DNA of 53,733 nucleotides, taken from positions 676,828 through 730,560 of the forward strand of contig BJOX01000149.1 in the NCBI GenBank assembly GCA_009731375.1. The letters run 5' to 3'. The notes under the pieces are model-generated. The model was not told the origin of the DNA, ran no database searches, and was given only the letters and a program-made list of their open reading frames with translations. The translations under genes were made by a program, and so were the position numbers. This document shows positions 33,046 through 47,122 of this stretch, in pieces (position 1 is the first letter of the stretch; each line of letters begins with the position of its first letter). Source of the stretch: Paulinella micropora. Its lineage: Eukaryota; Cercozoa; Imbricatea; Euglyphida.

Positions 33046-35882
33046 ATGCGCAAGGTAAAGCTCGGCTTGGCCTCAGCTGGGGCAGTCGGTGCCTCATTTC
33101 TGCAAGTATTTGGGGGGGGAAGTAGTACAGCAATGCCATGCAATGATAACACTGCTTACCAGTTCCCCCCCCGTGCACAGCAGCCCCTCGAGACCGCCAC
33201 TTTCCCCCCTGTGCTGAAAGCCCACTACCCCCAAACGCACACAATCACTGCACCTCCCCTCGAGACCAGTTTTAGCAAAGTATTTGGCTCTTTCCCTGTT
33301 AAGCATGAACATTCGCTTGACTTTCTCAGTAGCACCAATGGTAGTAGCAGCAGTTCTCTTTCCCAAGTTTTCAAAACTACACCAATTCCAAAACTAGAAA
33401 CGCCCTCTATAACTACGCCTAGCACTAATCATCCCTTTACGCATTCTACGCTTGGGTTTTTTTCTCAAGCCCCTACTCCGAATGGGAGCAAACAGGATAG
33501 AGCAGGGGTTATTGATTTTCGCACAAGCACGTGGCCCCTTTATGTCACCCTTGATATTCCTATCCCTCGTTATAGTGCTAGAAGTAATGAGGTAGAGGGT
33601 GCTAACCTCCTGCGTTCAAGACAACGAAAAAAGAAAAAAGTCCATGCGAGAAGAGAGATAAGGCCTAAGAGTTTCAAGAGATGGTTAGGCTGCACATGGG
33701 ATGAACTAAAGGTAGAAATGAAAAGCCCTTGCTGCAGACAGCTGCAGTGCAACCAATGGGTGGATGCATTTGCTGCTGTGAAAGCTAGAGCAGACACTGT
33801 GCAGTTAACTAGGAGTGACTTAGCTGGATGGGTCGCTTGCAGCCTGCAGTCCATGGACACAGGTAAGAAGGGTTTTATTGACTATCGATGGAAAAACGCC
33901 CGTGTGTGTCGAACTATGTGGATGAGAATCCATGGGATAGGGGATAAGACACTGCGCAGAGCCAAGAGGGGACTGTTAGAAGACAATAAGTACTTTGCTG
34001 ACTACGGGAAAAGTGAATCCCCAACAGAAGATTTGACTTGGACTTTATTGCACCAAAAGTTTTTTGTCGATCAGGATAATGAGTCCGTAGCAGATGGCAT
34101 TTTNNNNNNNNNNNNNNNNNNNNNNNNNNNNNNNNNNNNNNNNNNNNNNNNNNNNNNNNNNNNNNNNNNNNNNNNNNNNNNNNNNNNNNNNNNNNNNNNN
34201 NNNNNNNNNNNNNNNNNNNNNNNNNNNNNNNNNNNNNNNNNNNNNNNNNNNNNNNNNNNNNNNNNNNNNNNNNNNNNNNNNNNNNNNNNNNNNNNNNNNN
34301 NNNNNNNNNNNNNNNNNNNNNNNNNNNNNNNNNNNNNNNNNNNNNNNNNNNNNNNNNNNNNNNNNNNNNNNNNNNNNNNNNNNNNNNNNNNNNNNNNNNN
34401 NNNNNNNNNNNNNNNNNNNNNNNNNNNNNNNNNNNNNNNNNNNNNNNNNNNNNNNNNNNNNNNNNNNNNNNNNNNNNNNNNNNNNNNNNNNNNNNNNNNN
34501 NNNNNNNNNNNNNNNNNNNNNNNNNNNNNNNNNNNNNNNNNNNNNNNNNNAGGATTCAAGAAGAATAAAGACTCTTACTGTCTTTTGCTTCTTCGATCCG
34601 AGTGGGATTGGGAAGGCTATTTCAAGCCCTGCGTCAATCCCAGCTTTGTACATTATAAGCGCCCATTGGCATGGCAGTACCTGGTAGGGAATGAGCAGCC
34701 AGGCGGGTTGCCCCGAGTCAGAGTGAAAACCTGGGGTGATGCACAAAAGCATTGGCACGGGGTGAATGATGATCCCGATGGACCAGATATTATACATTAC
34801 ATCAAGCCGCCAGGTTGCCGCTTCATTTTCTGTCTTTTTCAAATTGTTTTTATTCACTTTTTTTTTGTTGTTGTTGTTGTTGTTGTTGCAGTCTTGGCGC
34901 GGCCGAGGAAGCTGCCGGATGTGGACTGGGTCACAGATAAAATCAAAGGCGATGTTCGTTCTCTCGCGCGCAAGTACTGCAGCGAAGAGGAAAAGCAGTG
35001 GTTTGAAGAAGTGATCAAGTATTCCGAGCTAACTCGTATTATTTGGGATGGTCCAGAGGGTGCAGGTGGTTTGCCCGGTCGGCCGGGACATTTGAGCTGT
35101 TCGGACAAGGCTGGGACGGATTGGAAAGCGCACATCCGCGTTCTTGCCGAGCTTCCTGATGATTTATGGGCTGTGCCCCCCTGATCGGCAGGCTGCAGAG
35201 GACGCTGCCAACATGTTGACTGAGGCCGAACGCTTGTATGCTGCCCGTACTGCTTTTGTCAATGAGGGTCAGGGTGAGTCACACCCCCCCGTGGATGGGG
35301 GCTCGAGTTCTCAACGAAGAGGAAAAGCGAGTGCATGATTTTGGCGATCCAAGTAGATTCCCCGCAGGTCATTTGAAAGTTTCCTCCTTATTGGAGGCTG
35401 GCAAAACAGTAGAAAATCTCAAACAGGCTACAGTGCAGGAGCTTAAGTCATGGTTAGAGGAGAAGGGGCAAAGGCGTACTGGAAACAAAGACATTCTTAT
35501 TCAGCGAGTGCTTTCTTATGTAGATGATAGTGAGGAAAGGAATTTGCCTGAAGAACGCAAGCGGCCGGCACCACAGAGGCGACGCCGCAAGCGGCGTAGA
35601 GTTGAGCCAGCCGAGGAGGTTGCTGAAGAGAGTAAGTCAGAGACGGAATCATCTGACGAAGACGCGCCCTTGATTCCGCCTTCTTTGGTAAGAGGTCAAA
35701 ATCGTAATCGTACGCATTCTGCTGCTCGTGTGCGCGTTCGTCGTGTTTTTGGTAGGGTCTATGGTCTCAGCGATGAAGAAAGAGACGCGGCTGGTTTAAG
35801 GGCGGATGGTTGTATATCTGATTTATCAGACTCGTCGTCTGAAGGTTGGTTGCCTGCAGCAATTGCAGATGATAATGACTAG
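33046..35882 (+). CDS. transposase with Cys/His N-terminus and SAP domain; two introns, one gap
   Basis: Candidate start is ATG 33046. The N-terminus is Pro/Ser/Thr-rich with repeated F-x2-VFG motifs, then a basic stretch (RQRKKKKVHARRE). CCRQLQCNQW and VCRTMWMRIHGIGDKTLRRAKRG match the N-terminal module that precedes the DDE core in DUF7869-type transposases. About 447 N (34104-34550) hide the core. After the gap come WEGYFKPCVN and KTWGDAQKHWHGV, then a 78 nt intron (34814-34891) with in-frame joins. A one-base frameshift in a C run near 35180 precedes an intron at about 35272-35367 (GTGAGT ... CCCCGCAG). The last exon carries a SAP DNA-binding domain (TVQELKSWLEEKG, KDILIQRVLSYV) and a bipartite nuclear signal (RRRRKRRR), ending TAG 35882. 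Function: cut-and-paste transposition, by inference. Confidence 0.65.
34104..34550. other. assembly gap (~447 N) in the transposase
   Basis: The gap is long and not a 10 N placeholder, so its size may be estimated from paired reads. It removes the expected catalytic core. Confidence 0.95.
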
Positions 35883-35980
35883 TAATTTGGTGAAATCTCT
35901 TTGTTCCACTTTATTTAAACTGACCTTAACTAGTAATATTATTAAAATTATAACTTGAATTTTACACACTGTTTTAATAG

Positions 35981-36545
35981 TATCCGTAAGTAACACCGGT
36001 AAAGTTAAGTGACTATGATAAATCAAGTATTAATTTTTAAAATTAATTAAAATTTATCTTTTCCGTGATTATTTAAATGAATTAGGAAGCAAACGCTGCA
36101 GATTTATTTTGTTTCGGCCACTTATGTATTATTGACTTAGTAAAATTATGAGTTGCAAATATCACTAATTTTCAAGTCACTGGTGCCACCCGCACAATTG
36201 TGCTGTATGATGTAATTCAATTTAAATTTGATTTTTTATTAATTTATCATGTAATTCAACTTGAGGCGTTGAGTTCACAGTAAAAATCCAGCAAGAAAGT
36301 GGCAAATACGTGGCGAAATAAAGAGTAAAAATATTTGTTAGTTTTTGCCACATTTTTGCTGATCTAGTGACCCTGGCAACTTGAAAAAACATTTAAAATT
36401 GATTTTTATTACTTAGACATGCTGTTTCCACATAAATAATCAAAATAAATTTATAAAACTTACCAGAATTTGCCACTATATTTTTAGTAGTTGCCGTGGT
36501 AAAAGGTGGCAAAAGGGACAAGTCCTTTTAGCTGGTATGAATGTT
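35981..36545. repeat. right terminal inverted repeat
   Basis: Inverted copy of 28577-29142, from TATCCGTAAGTA to GGTATGAATGTT, with the same set of TTGCCAC/GTGGCAA boxes and only scattered differences. Confidence 0.92.
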
Positions 36546-37073
36546 GTAAGACAGCGCAATACACTCATCATGCGGGGCGACCTTGTGTAGTGCCCAGGCG
36601 CACTCGACGTTGTTTTTTAGCTCTTCCAGGCCCACTCCATGTTGAACTGCCGCTGTTTTAAGTAGCTCCGGCTCGCACAGTAGAAGTTTTTGCAAATGAT
36701 TCCAGATGCGCTCGGGGGTGGTTTCCATGGCTAGCCGAAATTCGGTGCCTGGCGGATCGGCGAGCTTGCCCCACAGGTCCTGGACAATTCTTTGGTAACG
36801 CGGATCCGGGAACTTTATATTCCAATAGATCTTCTGGAAGACCTCCCGGGAAAAGTGTCTTTCCCCCCAGGGCAGGGCGGGATTGCCTAGGCATTCTTGC
36901 GCCCACTTCAGGTACAGCGCATAATAAGTGTACCAACTTGGGGCGCCGCATGTTGAGCACCACCGGCTGCGTGTGCGTCCTTTTAGGACCGGTTCAGCTA
37001 CCCATACCGCCTGGCTGCCGCAGGGCACGCGAACCGAACCGCAGTTACTACACAACCCCGCGCCTGGAGGCAT
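36546..37073 (-). pseudogene. 5' part of a zinc-ribbon gene, interrupted by the transposon
   Basis: ATG 37073 opens the frame (MPPGAGLCSNCG). CSNCG (residues 8-12) and CSTCG about 30 residues later form a four-Cys zinc ribbon. The rest is helical (FSREVFQKIYWNIKFPD, ERIWNHLQKLLLCEPELL) and of unknown family. The frame runs into the transposon at 36545; the remainder of the gene is at 28041-28576. The gene lies between the RNA polymerase relic and the recombinase, both close by, as in compact viral genomes. A zinc ribbon beside an RNA polymerase gene invites a transcription-factor guess, but nothing more supports it. Confidence 0.6.
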
Positions 37074-37463
37074 GGGAGCGGGACGCGGAGGGAGAAGAGA
37101 GCCTAAGAGAGGTTTGTACTCTCCAACGAAAACCCTGCTTTACACCACCAGCGGGCAAGACAGCTGGGGAGAAGAACGCACCCCTTCCCTTTCCCCATCC
37201 CCGCCCCTTCCCCATTGCTCTCCTTCTTTTTCTCTCTCGGTGAGGGAGGGGGCCCTCCCTAGGGCGCCCTCTTCCTAGGGCACCGTCTCTTCCAGCTCTG
37301 TTTCTTTACACCCCCTCCCCCCCTCCCCCCTTGAGCCCCGGGGCCTGCTTCCCAGCATGGCCCTGGCTGCGCTGGGGCTCCATCCACACTGGCGAGGAGC
37401 TCTCTCTCTCTCTCTCTCTGTGTCTTTGTCGTTTTGTCTGGGCGTCCCTCACACCGCTCGGGG
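37074..37463. other. spacer with CT microsatellite
   Basis: C/T-rich DNA with CCCTCCC runs and a (CT)n tract near 37400. No gene is visible. Confidence 0.5.
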
Positions 37464-40400
37464 TCAGTCGCACGGCCGGAGCCGGAAGAAGGCGTCCCCT
37501 AGGGGGGGTGGCCGGCCACTAAAAAAACTCCAGTAGGACGACTCGGGGTGGGAGGCCTGTCCCAGGCTCTCGCCGAGGAAGGTGCGGCCGTTGCGTTCAA
37601 AGAGTGACTTCTCGAACGGGTCCCGCTCCAGCTTCTCGTAGCCGCTGCGGCTGACGGGCAGCAGCGTGCCCGTGTGCGTCATCACGCGCGACAGTGTTTC
37701 GGTGTGCAGCTGGTTGAGGCCCCCGATGCCCGCCAGGGACCGGCCCAGCTCGTAGCGCAGGCACAGCGCCGCCGCCTCGATGCCGAGCAGCTGGTACGCG
37801 AGGGAGGGGTCGCTGAACTCGACGGNNNNNNNNNNTGCAGCTGGTTGAGGCCCCCGATGCCCGCCAGGGACCGGCCCAGCTCGTAGCGCAGGCACAGCGC
37901 CGCCGCCTCGATGCCGAGCAGCTGGTACGCGAGGGAGGGGTCGCTGAACTGGACGGTCTCGGGCACCCACTCCGGGCGGGCGAGCAGCTTGCGCAGCCGC
38001 TCCAGGCTGACCTGGCCCGGCTGCAGCGCCAGGCTGAGCACGGACGACGCCCGGTCGTAGCTGGCCTTGGCGACGCCGGTCGCAGGCCAGCAGGCGGCCA
38101 GGGCCCGGCGCAGGGCCGACGTACAGAACAGCTCGGTGCTGTTGTACTGGTACGTGCTGGCGCGCACCCGGCGGGTGGTGGGCGGCCGCGCCGGGGACAC
38201 ACCGTCACCGGCGGCGGGGGGCGGCGGCCGCTTCGGGGATCCGTCGTCCCCGGCGGCGGGCCGGACCAAGCGGGCGAACAGGTACAGGCGGGCGTGAGGG
38301 GGCACGGCGTCCCCTGCGGGGGCCTCGACCCAGGCCGACAGCGCCAGGAAGGCGGGCAGCTGGGCGCGGATGGCCGAGACCACTAGGCGGTGGGTCAGCC
38401 CGCGCCGGGCGCAGGCCTCGCCGTCCAGCTCGAGGACACAGCCCTCCGCCGACACCGGGGCGCCGGGGCGCCGCCGCCGCCCCCCCGCCGGCGTCCAGGT
38501 CCCGGTCCTGCTGGTACAGCCAGAGCGCCCGCCCGCGCGCGGTGGCCTGCGCCTGGGCCGCGCGCAGCTCCTGGTGGTAGTCCCGGAAGCCGTGCAGCTC
38601 GAGGCAGAGCTCGTACGGTTCGAGCTGCTCAAAGAGGTTGACGAACTCGGCGGGCGCGCTGCCGCTGTGCAGGGCCGGCACGCGGCCGCGGGGTCGAGCC
38701 CGCGCCAGCGCTCGATCTCGGGCAACGAGCGCACCCGGCCGAGCACGAAGTAGTCCCGCTGCTTCGGCTGCAGCCTGGTCAGGGCCAGGATGCGCGGGAG
38801 GCCCTCGGTGGACCGCATGACGCTGCTGGCCTTGTGCCGGGTGTTGAGCGTGAGCTGGGTGCCCAGGTGGCCCTACGAGGAGGCGGCCAGGCCCCCCACG
38901 GAGTGGCCAAAGTGCAGCAGCGAGCGCCCGCAGCAGTACAGGACCTGCTTAAGCAGTGCCTCCAACAGGCCGAGCGACAGGGCGTAGACGCCGGCCGCGC
39001 GGTGGGCCGTGAGCTCCGACGAGACGTACGCCTGCGGGCTGGACCAGACGTCCTCGTCCGGCGATTGCAGCAGGGCCAGGACGGCGCGCTCCACGAGCTC
39101 GTGGGCCCGGGCGGCGTCGCGCTCCGGCCCGAGCGGCGCCTCCCGTGCCAGCTTCGGATACCCCCGGCGCACCCGGCACACCAGCTCCGGCAGGCCAAAG
39201 GGCGCCTGCGGGGCCCAGGCCGCGTCCGGGCGGACGAGCGCCGCCCGCCAGCGCAGGCGGGCGAACAGGACGACGGAGCGCCGCACGCGCTCCTCCTCGG
39301 CCGGCCGGACGCCCAGCTCTGTCTGGACAGCGGCCCACAGGTCCCGGCAGTGGCCGCACGCGCCGGTGGCCACCGGCGCCCCGGCGGGTGGGGGGCGCTC
39401 GAGGCACAGCGGGAGCAGCGGGTGCCGGCCGCAGGGCCTAGCGCGCTGCTGGTGTTGCTGCTGCAGGAGGTCGGCGAGCCGTGACTCGACCGGGCGCCAG
39501 TGGAGCCCGTCCTGCAGCCGGCCGGGAAGTCGATGACGCAGTCCCGTCCGCGCACCAGCAGGCCCGGGGGCGCCAGGTAAGCGCCCTGCAGCACAAAGTT
39601 GAGGGTGTGCTGGAAGTAGCCCGTGGTGGCCACGGTCCGCACGTTCTGGCCCACGACCTCGCGCGACGCGGCCATGTGCCAGCCGAAGCTGCGCAGCGAC
39701 AGCCCGGCCAGGAAGGACTCGCGCACGAAGCCGCTGTCGTCGGGCGCGCCGGGGCGCGAGTAGGCGCTGCGCCGGCCGCCGACGCTCGGCTCGATCAGGG
39801 AGCCGGCGTACAGGTGCAGGCCGGCCTGGAGCTGCAACTGCTGCACGTCCTCGAGGGAGCCCTTGGCGCCCGACACGATGCTGGACATGATCCCGCGCGT
39901 GTGCGGCGCGGCCAGCCAGGCCCGCTGGTGTTCTTGCGCCAGGGACCGCAGCCGGGCCCCGTGCTGGCTGCACCGGGCGAGCAGATCGCGCTCGGCGCCC
40001 AGGTCCGCCTCCAGCAGGGCGGCCAGGCGCCGCTCACGGCGGACCCAGCCCGGCCGGCGGCCCGGGGGCGGGGGCGGGGCACGCCCGGCGCCGGGGCCGG
40101 GGCCGGGGCCGTCGCCACCGCCGGGGGCGGGGGGCCGCCCTAGCGCCGGGGGGGGCGGCAGCTCCGCCGCGGGGCGCGGGGCCAGGTCCGCCAGCGACAG
40201 CGTGAGGGCGCGGCGGCGGTTCAGCCAGGCCACGAACACGCTGACGCAGTCGAGGAAGAAGGCCGCCCACTGGGGGGCGTAGTCGCTGTACAGGAGCTTG
40301 ACGCGGCCCTGGCCCAGGGGCGGCGCGGGGGGGCCCAGCGGCCCCGGCTCGCCCCCCCGGCCCGACGCCAGCGCGTGGCGGGCCTGCGCCTGGCTCACGA

Positions 40401-41223
40401 AGGACAGGGGCAGGAACCAGCCCAGCACGTCCCACGCGGTGCAGCCGCCGTCCGGCGGCCCCGGGCCCGCGCGCAGGTAGCCGGGGGGCGCCGGCACGTG
40501 CCGCTCCAGCTGCGCGCGCAGGGACAGGACGTCGGCCGGGCCGAAGGTGTCGGGCCCCCGGAGCGCGGGCCCCCGAAGCGCCAGGCAGAAGTGCTGCGGG
40601 GCAAACTCGGGCCGGTCCACCGCGAGCCGCCGCGCGTGCAGGCGGGACAGCGCCGCCAGGCACGAGGGGGGCTCGCTGAAGAGGTCGGTGCGGGGCACGA
40701 GGACCGAGAAGACGCGCGCGCTCTGCGGCGACAGCGTGGGCTAGCGGTTGATGAGAACCTTGCTGCCCTGCGTGAGGCTCATCTCCAGCACGTCGCCCAC
40801 GTGGAGGAAGTCCGAGTACGGCCGCGCGCCCCCCCGGCCCGCGCCGGCGGCGGCCAGCTCGTCGAGCAGCAGCGGGGGGCAGAAGGCCAGGGGGTTGAAC
40901 ACGGAGCCGCGCTGGGGGGCTTGTGCCCACGCCGCCCGCTGCGCGCCCCGCGGCCGCCGCCACAGCAGGCCCAGCGCGGGGTACACGTCCCCGTACACGA
41001 GGTCGGGGTTGCGCTCCCGCAGGGCCACGGCCTCGGCCGCCCGGCCCTCTTCGCGCAGCCGGGCCAGCAGCGCCTGCCAGCCGCGCAGCCGGGCCCGCGC
41101 CCGCTGGATCAGGTCCGCCCGGGCGCGCACCGACTCCACGTTCTGCGCCGTGACGCGCACACACTCGAACTGCGTGCGCAGGAAGCCCCAGCCCACCATG
41201 ACGTGCCCCACCGGGACGGTGGC
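37464..41223 (-). pseudogene. divergent RNA polymerase largest subunit (Rpb1-like), 5'-truncated and broken
   Basis: Minus strand, order as in Rpb1. DF-LHV-GD (about 40812-40792) sits where the DFDGD metal site belongs, about 25 residues before LSPQS. LLYSDYAPQWAAFFLD and the SGAKGS/GFVRESFLAGL stretch (about 39870-39690) match the funnel and bridge-helix approach. GTQLTLNTRHKASS (about 38858-38815) matches the trigger-loop start and is followed by GLPRILAL. LGIEAAALCLRYEL and VMTHTGTLLPVSRSG match the C-terminal jaw/clamp end. Damage: TAG near 40742 and 38873, frameshifts near 39530, 38695 and 38480, and a duplicated false gap (37705-37956). The N-terminal third is absent; a microsatellite replaces it. 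The divergence from cellular polymerases suggests a large DNA virus origin. With the second catalytic Asp lost it is unlikely to be active. Confidence 0.8.
37705..37956. other. spurious gap with duplicated flanks
   Basis: The 121 bp 37705-37825 are repeated after 10 N (37826-37835) as 37836-37956 with one or two changes. A failed contig overlap explains this; the polymerase frame reads through if one copy is dropped. Confidence 0.9.
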
Positions 41224-41250
41224 AGATAGATAGGTAGATAGATAGGTAGT

Positions 41251-41292
<42 letters not shown>

Positions 41293-41309
41293 TTTAGATA
41301 TATAGATAT

Positions 41310-41358
<49 letters not shown>

Positions 41359-41379
41359 CAATAAATAGATAGATCGATC

Positions 41380-41436
<57 letters not shown>
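41224..41436. repeat. (GATA)n microsatellite
   Basis: About 50 GATA units with a few variants directly abut the truncated polymerase frame. Confidence 0.98.
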
Positions 41437-41437
<1 letters not shown>

Positions 41438-41835
41438 GCCTAAGGAGGTATGGCATGTGCTATTTGAAGAGGGGTTTGTATGTATTGTACGAAGGGAGAG
41501 GTGTGATACAGTAAGGACAATTTCTGTTCTACAGGGAGGGAAATTTGTTCTTTGCAGGGAAGGAAATGTGTGTGTGTGTGTGTGTTTTTTAAGGTAAAGA
41601 GGGAAAGGTGTATGGTATATTTGGAGAGAAACGTGTGGCGTGTGTCAAGGGAGGGTGTGGCACATTGGGCAGGGAAACGTGTGATACATATAGGAAGCGA
41701 AGTGTGTGATGTGTGAGGCAGACATGTGATACGTAGTGAGGGAAGTTGTGGGGAGAGTGTTTGGTATTGCTATGTAGGAAGAACATGATGGCTGTTCCGG
41801 GAACAGAGCTGTGCATTGAGGCCACTGTCTGTGTG

Positions 41836-41870
<35 letters not shown>

Positions 41871-42115
41871 GCGTGTGTGTGTAGGAAGCAGGATGGCCGT
41901 TCCGGGAACACAGCTGTGCATTGAGGCCACCGCCTGCCACCTGGCGTGTCATCCCCGTCCCTGCTTCAGCTTCTCCTTCTCCTTCTCCTTCTTCTTCTTC
42001 TTCTTCTTCTTCTTCTTCTTCTTCTTCTTCTTCTTCTTCTTCTTCTTTTTCTTCTTCTTCTTCTTTTTCTTCTTCTTCTTCTTCTTCTTCCTCTTCCTCT
42101 TCCTCACTGCTGCCG
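41437..42115. repeat. GT- and TTC-rich microsatellites, no gene
   Basis: T/G-rich DNA with (GT)n at about 41830-41882 and (TTC)n at about 41988-42100. Two copies of GGCCGTTCCGGGAACA/GGCTGTTCCGGGAACA flank the GT array (41791 and 41893). ORFs here are shadows. Confidence 0.8.
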
Positions 42116-42557
42116 CGGGCTGGCTAGAGCATACTGATGCCGGGCTGGACCTCTCGCTCTGGGGTCTGTCGGTGGCCTTCCATGCTATGACCGCGCTGGG
42201 CCACGCGTCACAGCTCTGGCTGCTGCGCCTGACGACACGTTCTGCCGGGCCGGGCGCTGGCTAGAGTAATCGGTGACCGCCCCTCTGATGCTGCTGCAGC
42301 TGCAGCTGCTTGCCGGCGAGCGTTCGGTCGCGACGCTAGCGGTGTCGTTCTGCCTGTGCAACCTCATGGTCTGCATCGGCGGGCTGGTGCCGCTGCTCGG
42401 CCCCGCGTTGTTGGGCGTTCCGGTTCCACTGAATGAAGTGCAAACCCTTGTCAGCTACCACAAGACTGCCTTCCTCTTCATCTTCCTCCTCCTCCTCCTC
42501 CTCCTCCTCCTTCTCCTCCTCCTCTTCCTCCTCCTTCCGCCTACACCACCTTATTAA
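42116..42557 (+). CDS. fragment of a possible multi-pass membrane protein
   Basis: GC-rich again. Two frames (42116-42264 ending TAG, and 42273-42557) give Leu/Ala-rich hydrophobic segments (LSLWGLSVAFHAMTALGHASQLWLL; then CLCNLMVCIGGLVPLLGPALL) separated by a stop and a shift. This could be a broken membrane protein gene belonging to the GC-rich block. The (CTC)n tract at 42480-42530 ends the meaningful sequence. No family is recognised. Confidence 0.3.
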
Positions 42558-42619
42558 GCCCATCAAGTCCATCAAGCTATAATATGGTAGCTCAAATTTC
42601 CATGTAAATGTTCCTTTCT

Positions 42620-44370
42620 TAGTCGTCCTGCCTCTCTCTCTCTCTCTCTCTCTCTCTCGCTCTCGCTCTCTCGCTCGCTCGCTTGCTCGCTTTCCTTCCA
42701 GTCGCTCCCCTTGTCTTGCAGCTGCCTGTTAAAAACGCAGTGACGTAGTTTGTTCAGGTGAGAGAGTCATCCTTGGCATTGTACTAAACTTAAAATGATG
42801 CATCAAGTTTCATTTACATTCGAGTTTCCTTCTTAGTGAATGGTAACTACGGCTAATTATGTTTGCTGTCAAATGAATAATTCATATCGATAAGAGCTGA
42901 ATCATCACTGTTAAGTTTTTCTTTGCGCAAACACTTGTAATAATATTAATATCATACCGGTACTTGCCACTGGCCACTAGTAGGAATAAGTGGGAAGCGT
43001 AAGATAAAAAAGTCGGTACACTACATGGATGTCAGCCTTGTGTATTAATACAGTGATATACAAGCCTCATGCAATTGATTGTATCCACAGTCTTCTTGCC
43101 AGTGACTACATGGATCAATGGTTGTTTTTACAAACAGTAGCCTCTACAGCGGCGGAAAGTTACATGATTCCGTCTGTTAAGGAGAGAGTGTGTTTTTGAT
43201 GATACTGATAGGCTTGAGTGAGACTCACTGGCCGCATGAATATTTCCGGTTTTTATATACATATGACGGTTTCTATCAGTGCTGAATTCAGGCCGTGTGA
43301 TCATCTACTAAGTTGGCACCGATGATGTTGATTCCGATTCTGGAGAAGGCAAACTGAGATCTGACAGTGTTTGTATAAAATCGAAATCATTCCGTAAGGC
43401 TGGCTGAAGTTTATAGCTGACAGTATTTTTTTTCCCCCCACTGAATCATCAGACTTTAATATTAATATTAATAATGGAAGCCGCTCGGAACGCTTGCTTT
43501 TCGTGAAGCTGAAAAGGAGTTCGGAAACATGTAAGTTGCTAATGTAAGTAAAACTAGGATGACCAAAGAGAGAAGATGGCAGTCTGAGACTAGTTGATTG
43601 ATATTTACCCGGTCATTCAAAGGACCTAACTCTGTAACACCCACGGTATACTACAGATTCGTTTTTATGCTATTGGTTTTGACGGGAATTCACTCGTGGA
43701 AGTGATTCATTGTTATTAAATGTATTTTAAGATGAATTCTTATTACATTTCCGGTTCTGAACAATATTTCCTTTTTCAACTTGATGTTGTATTAGGATAA
43801 AGAGTATGGGAGGGAAGCTAGGAAGCTTAAATCCCATAGTGCCTTAAATTCTATATTTTACACCTAAACGTTTACCGGAGTCGAGAAGGTTCTTATGTAA
43901 GTTACACTAAAGTGTAGCATCCATATTCATTAACCTCCCACATTAATACCGTTGACCCGATCCTTCTGTAGCATATGTGTAACCGTTTGAAGATAAGGAA
44001 AATTGGCACGGAAATTCAGTGAAATTTGGCCGTTTTTCCCGTGACTGGGAATTTATGGCTAAATAAGGGAAATTGCACTTATGGGTTGTGGTTTGTGGTA
44101 TGTTTTGGCATTTGTGCAGGTTACGGACGTAACGCATCGTGTCAGTTGACCCGTGTCAAAGGGACACTCCGTTTTTAGCGGTTTTCCCCTCTGACTTGTT
44201 GTTTGGGTTCAGACTTGACTTCCCTTTCTACTTTAGAAGTGGAGGTTAGTTCTGAACCAGTTGTGTTCAACGTTATTATTAAATTCTTTTTTATTATTGA
44301 GCTCGTAAGGGTAAGACCTCCGGTCTTAATACATTTGGAGTCCCTATGCCTTTTTCGAACTACATACGTT
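42620..44370. other. AT-rich spacer, no gene recognised
   Basis: After a (CT)n tract (42632-42658) the DNA is AT-rich with stops in all frames and no motif I can identify. Confidence 0.5.
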
Positions 44371-44524
44371 TTGGAATTTGGAACGACGCACTCTCTGGGA
44401 ACAAGCACAGTCACATAATGGGTACCATCGTTTGCATTACCCACGAAAGCTGTTCAGGAATTTTCTGCCTTGTTCACTTTCAGGAAAAGGGTGCGAAGTT
44501 GAAGCCCAATTCAAGGCACAAATC

Positions 44525-46287
<1,763 letters not shown>

Positions 46288-46291
<4 letters not shown>

Positions 46292-46400
46292 TAGCAGCAG
46301 CGCCAGCAGTAGCGGCACCGCCAGCAGCAGCAGCAGCGCCAGCAGCAGCAGCGCCAGCAGCAGCAGCGCCAGCAGCGCCAGCAGCAGCAGCAGCGCCAGC
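46288..46400. repeat. AGC/GCC triplet tract
   Basis: CAGCAGCAGCGCCAGC-type units, the same repeat as the minus-strand tracts at 11-19 kb but in the opposite orientation. Confidence 0.9.
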
Positions 46401-47122
46401 GCAATCGGAGCAACTCCTTGGAATTATGCAATCTTTGACTGTAGGAAGTGCGCAATTTTGCCAAAACACTATCGCACCGCTTGGCTCTAGTCCAGGAAAG
46501 CCTGTAGGGAGCTGGTAGTAAGGAGCAGAGGATAGTTGAGAAGGAAGGCTCGCAAGGAACAGCACTCCAAGGGTCTCCTGCAAGGCCTAGCGCGTCGAAA
46601 TGCTGGCAGTATGATCTCAAAGAAGAGGAGCGCCAGCAGGCGAAAAGCTGCAGTGAATGTGTCAGTTTAGCGCAGAAGCAAGCAGATATCGTCATTTCGC
46701 AGAAGCACGACACGAAAGAGACACGAGCACGAAAGGCCATGCTCAGGAAGGATTTAGAAAACGAAATGATGCAGTAAACCTCCGTCCCAAGTGGCTGCGA
46801 CTGCCTCCTTTGTCATAGACGAAATTGTCGAAAAGTCCCACGATCCCGCCTTCCAATGTTGTCAAAAAGTCCCACGATTCCGCCTTCAACGTCGCGCAAG
46901 AATACAAGAAGGAAAAAACGAAGCAAGTCATGCTGACCAGCCTGCTTCTGAAGTCCAGGAACACGAGGTGGAATTCTGGCCGTTTAGTCAAGAGGCGCAA
47001 GATTTACAACAATCGTCTGTACGTTCAGGTGCGATTTCAAAAAGCAAGGAGGCAAAATTTGGGCTCGCGACGATGACGACTATGGACATCACAGCAAGAT
47101 CAAGAAGGGATCGTATTGCGTC
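46401..47122 (+). other. decayed coding-like stretch between transposase and BAH-like ORF
   Basis: Several short frames on the plus strand have a Lys/Gln/Glu-rich composition (EERQQAKSCSEC-like near 46625, KRRKIYNNRLYVQVRF near 46985-47040). Two near-copies of AAAAGTCCCACGAT occur at 46833 and 46866. It probably belongs to the same broken transposon gene as its neighbours. No continuous frame exists. Confidence 0.4.

Noticed and set aside
38834-41233. Plus-strand Arg/Ala/Gly-rich ORFs over the polymerase region
   Set aside because: High GC keeps all frames open; only the minus strand shows RNA polymerase motifs.
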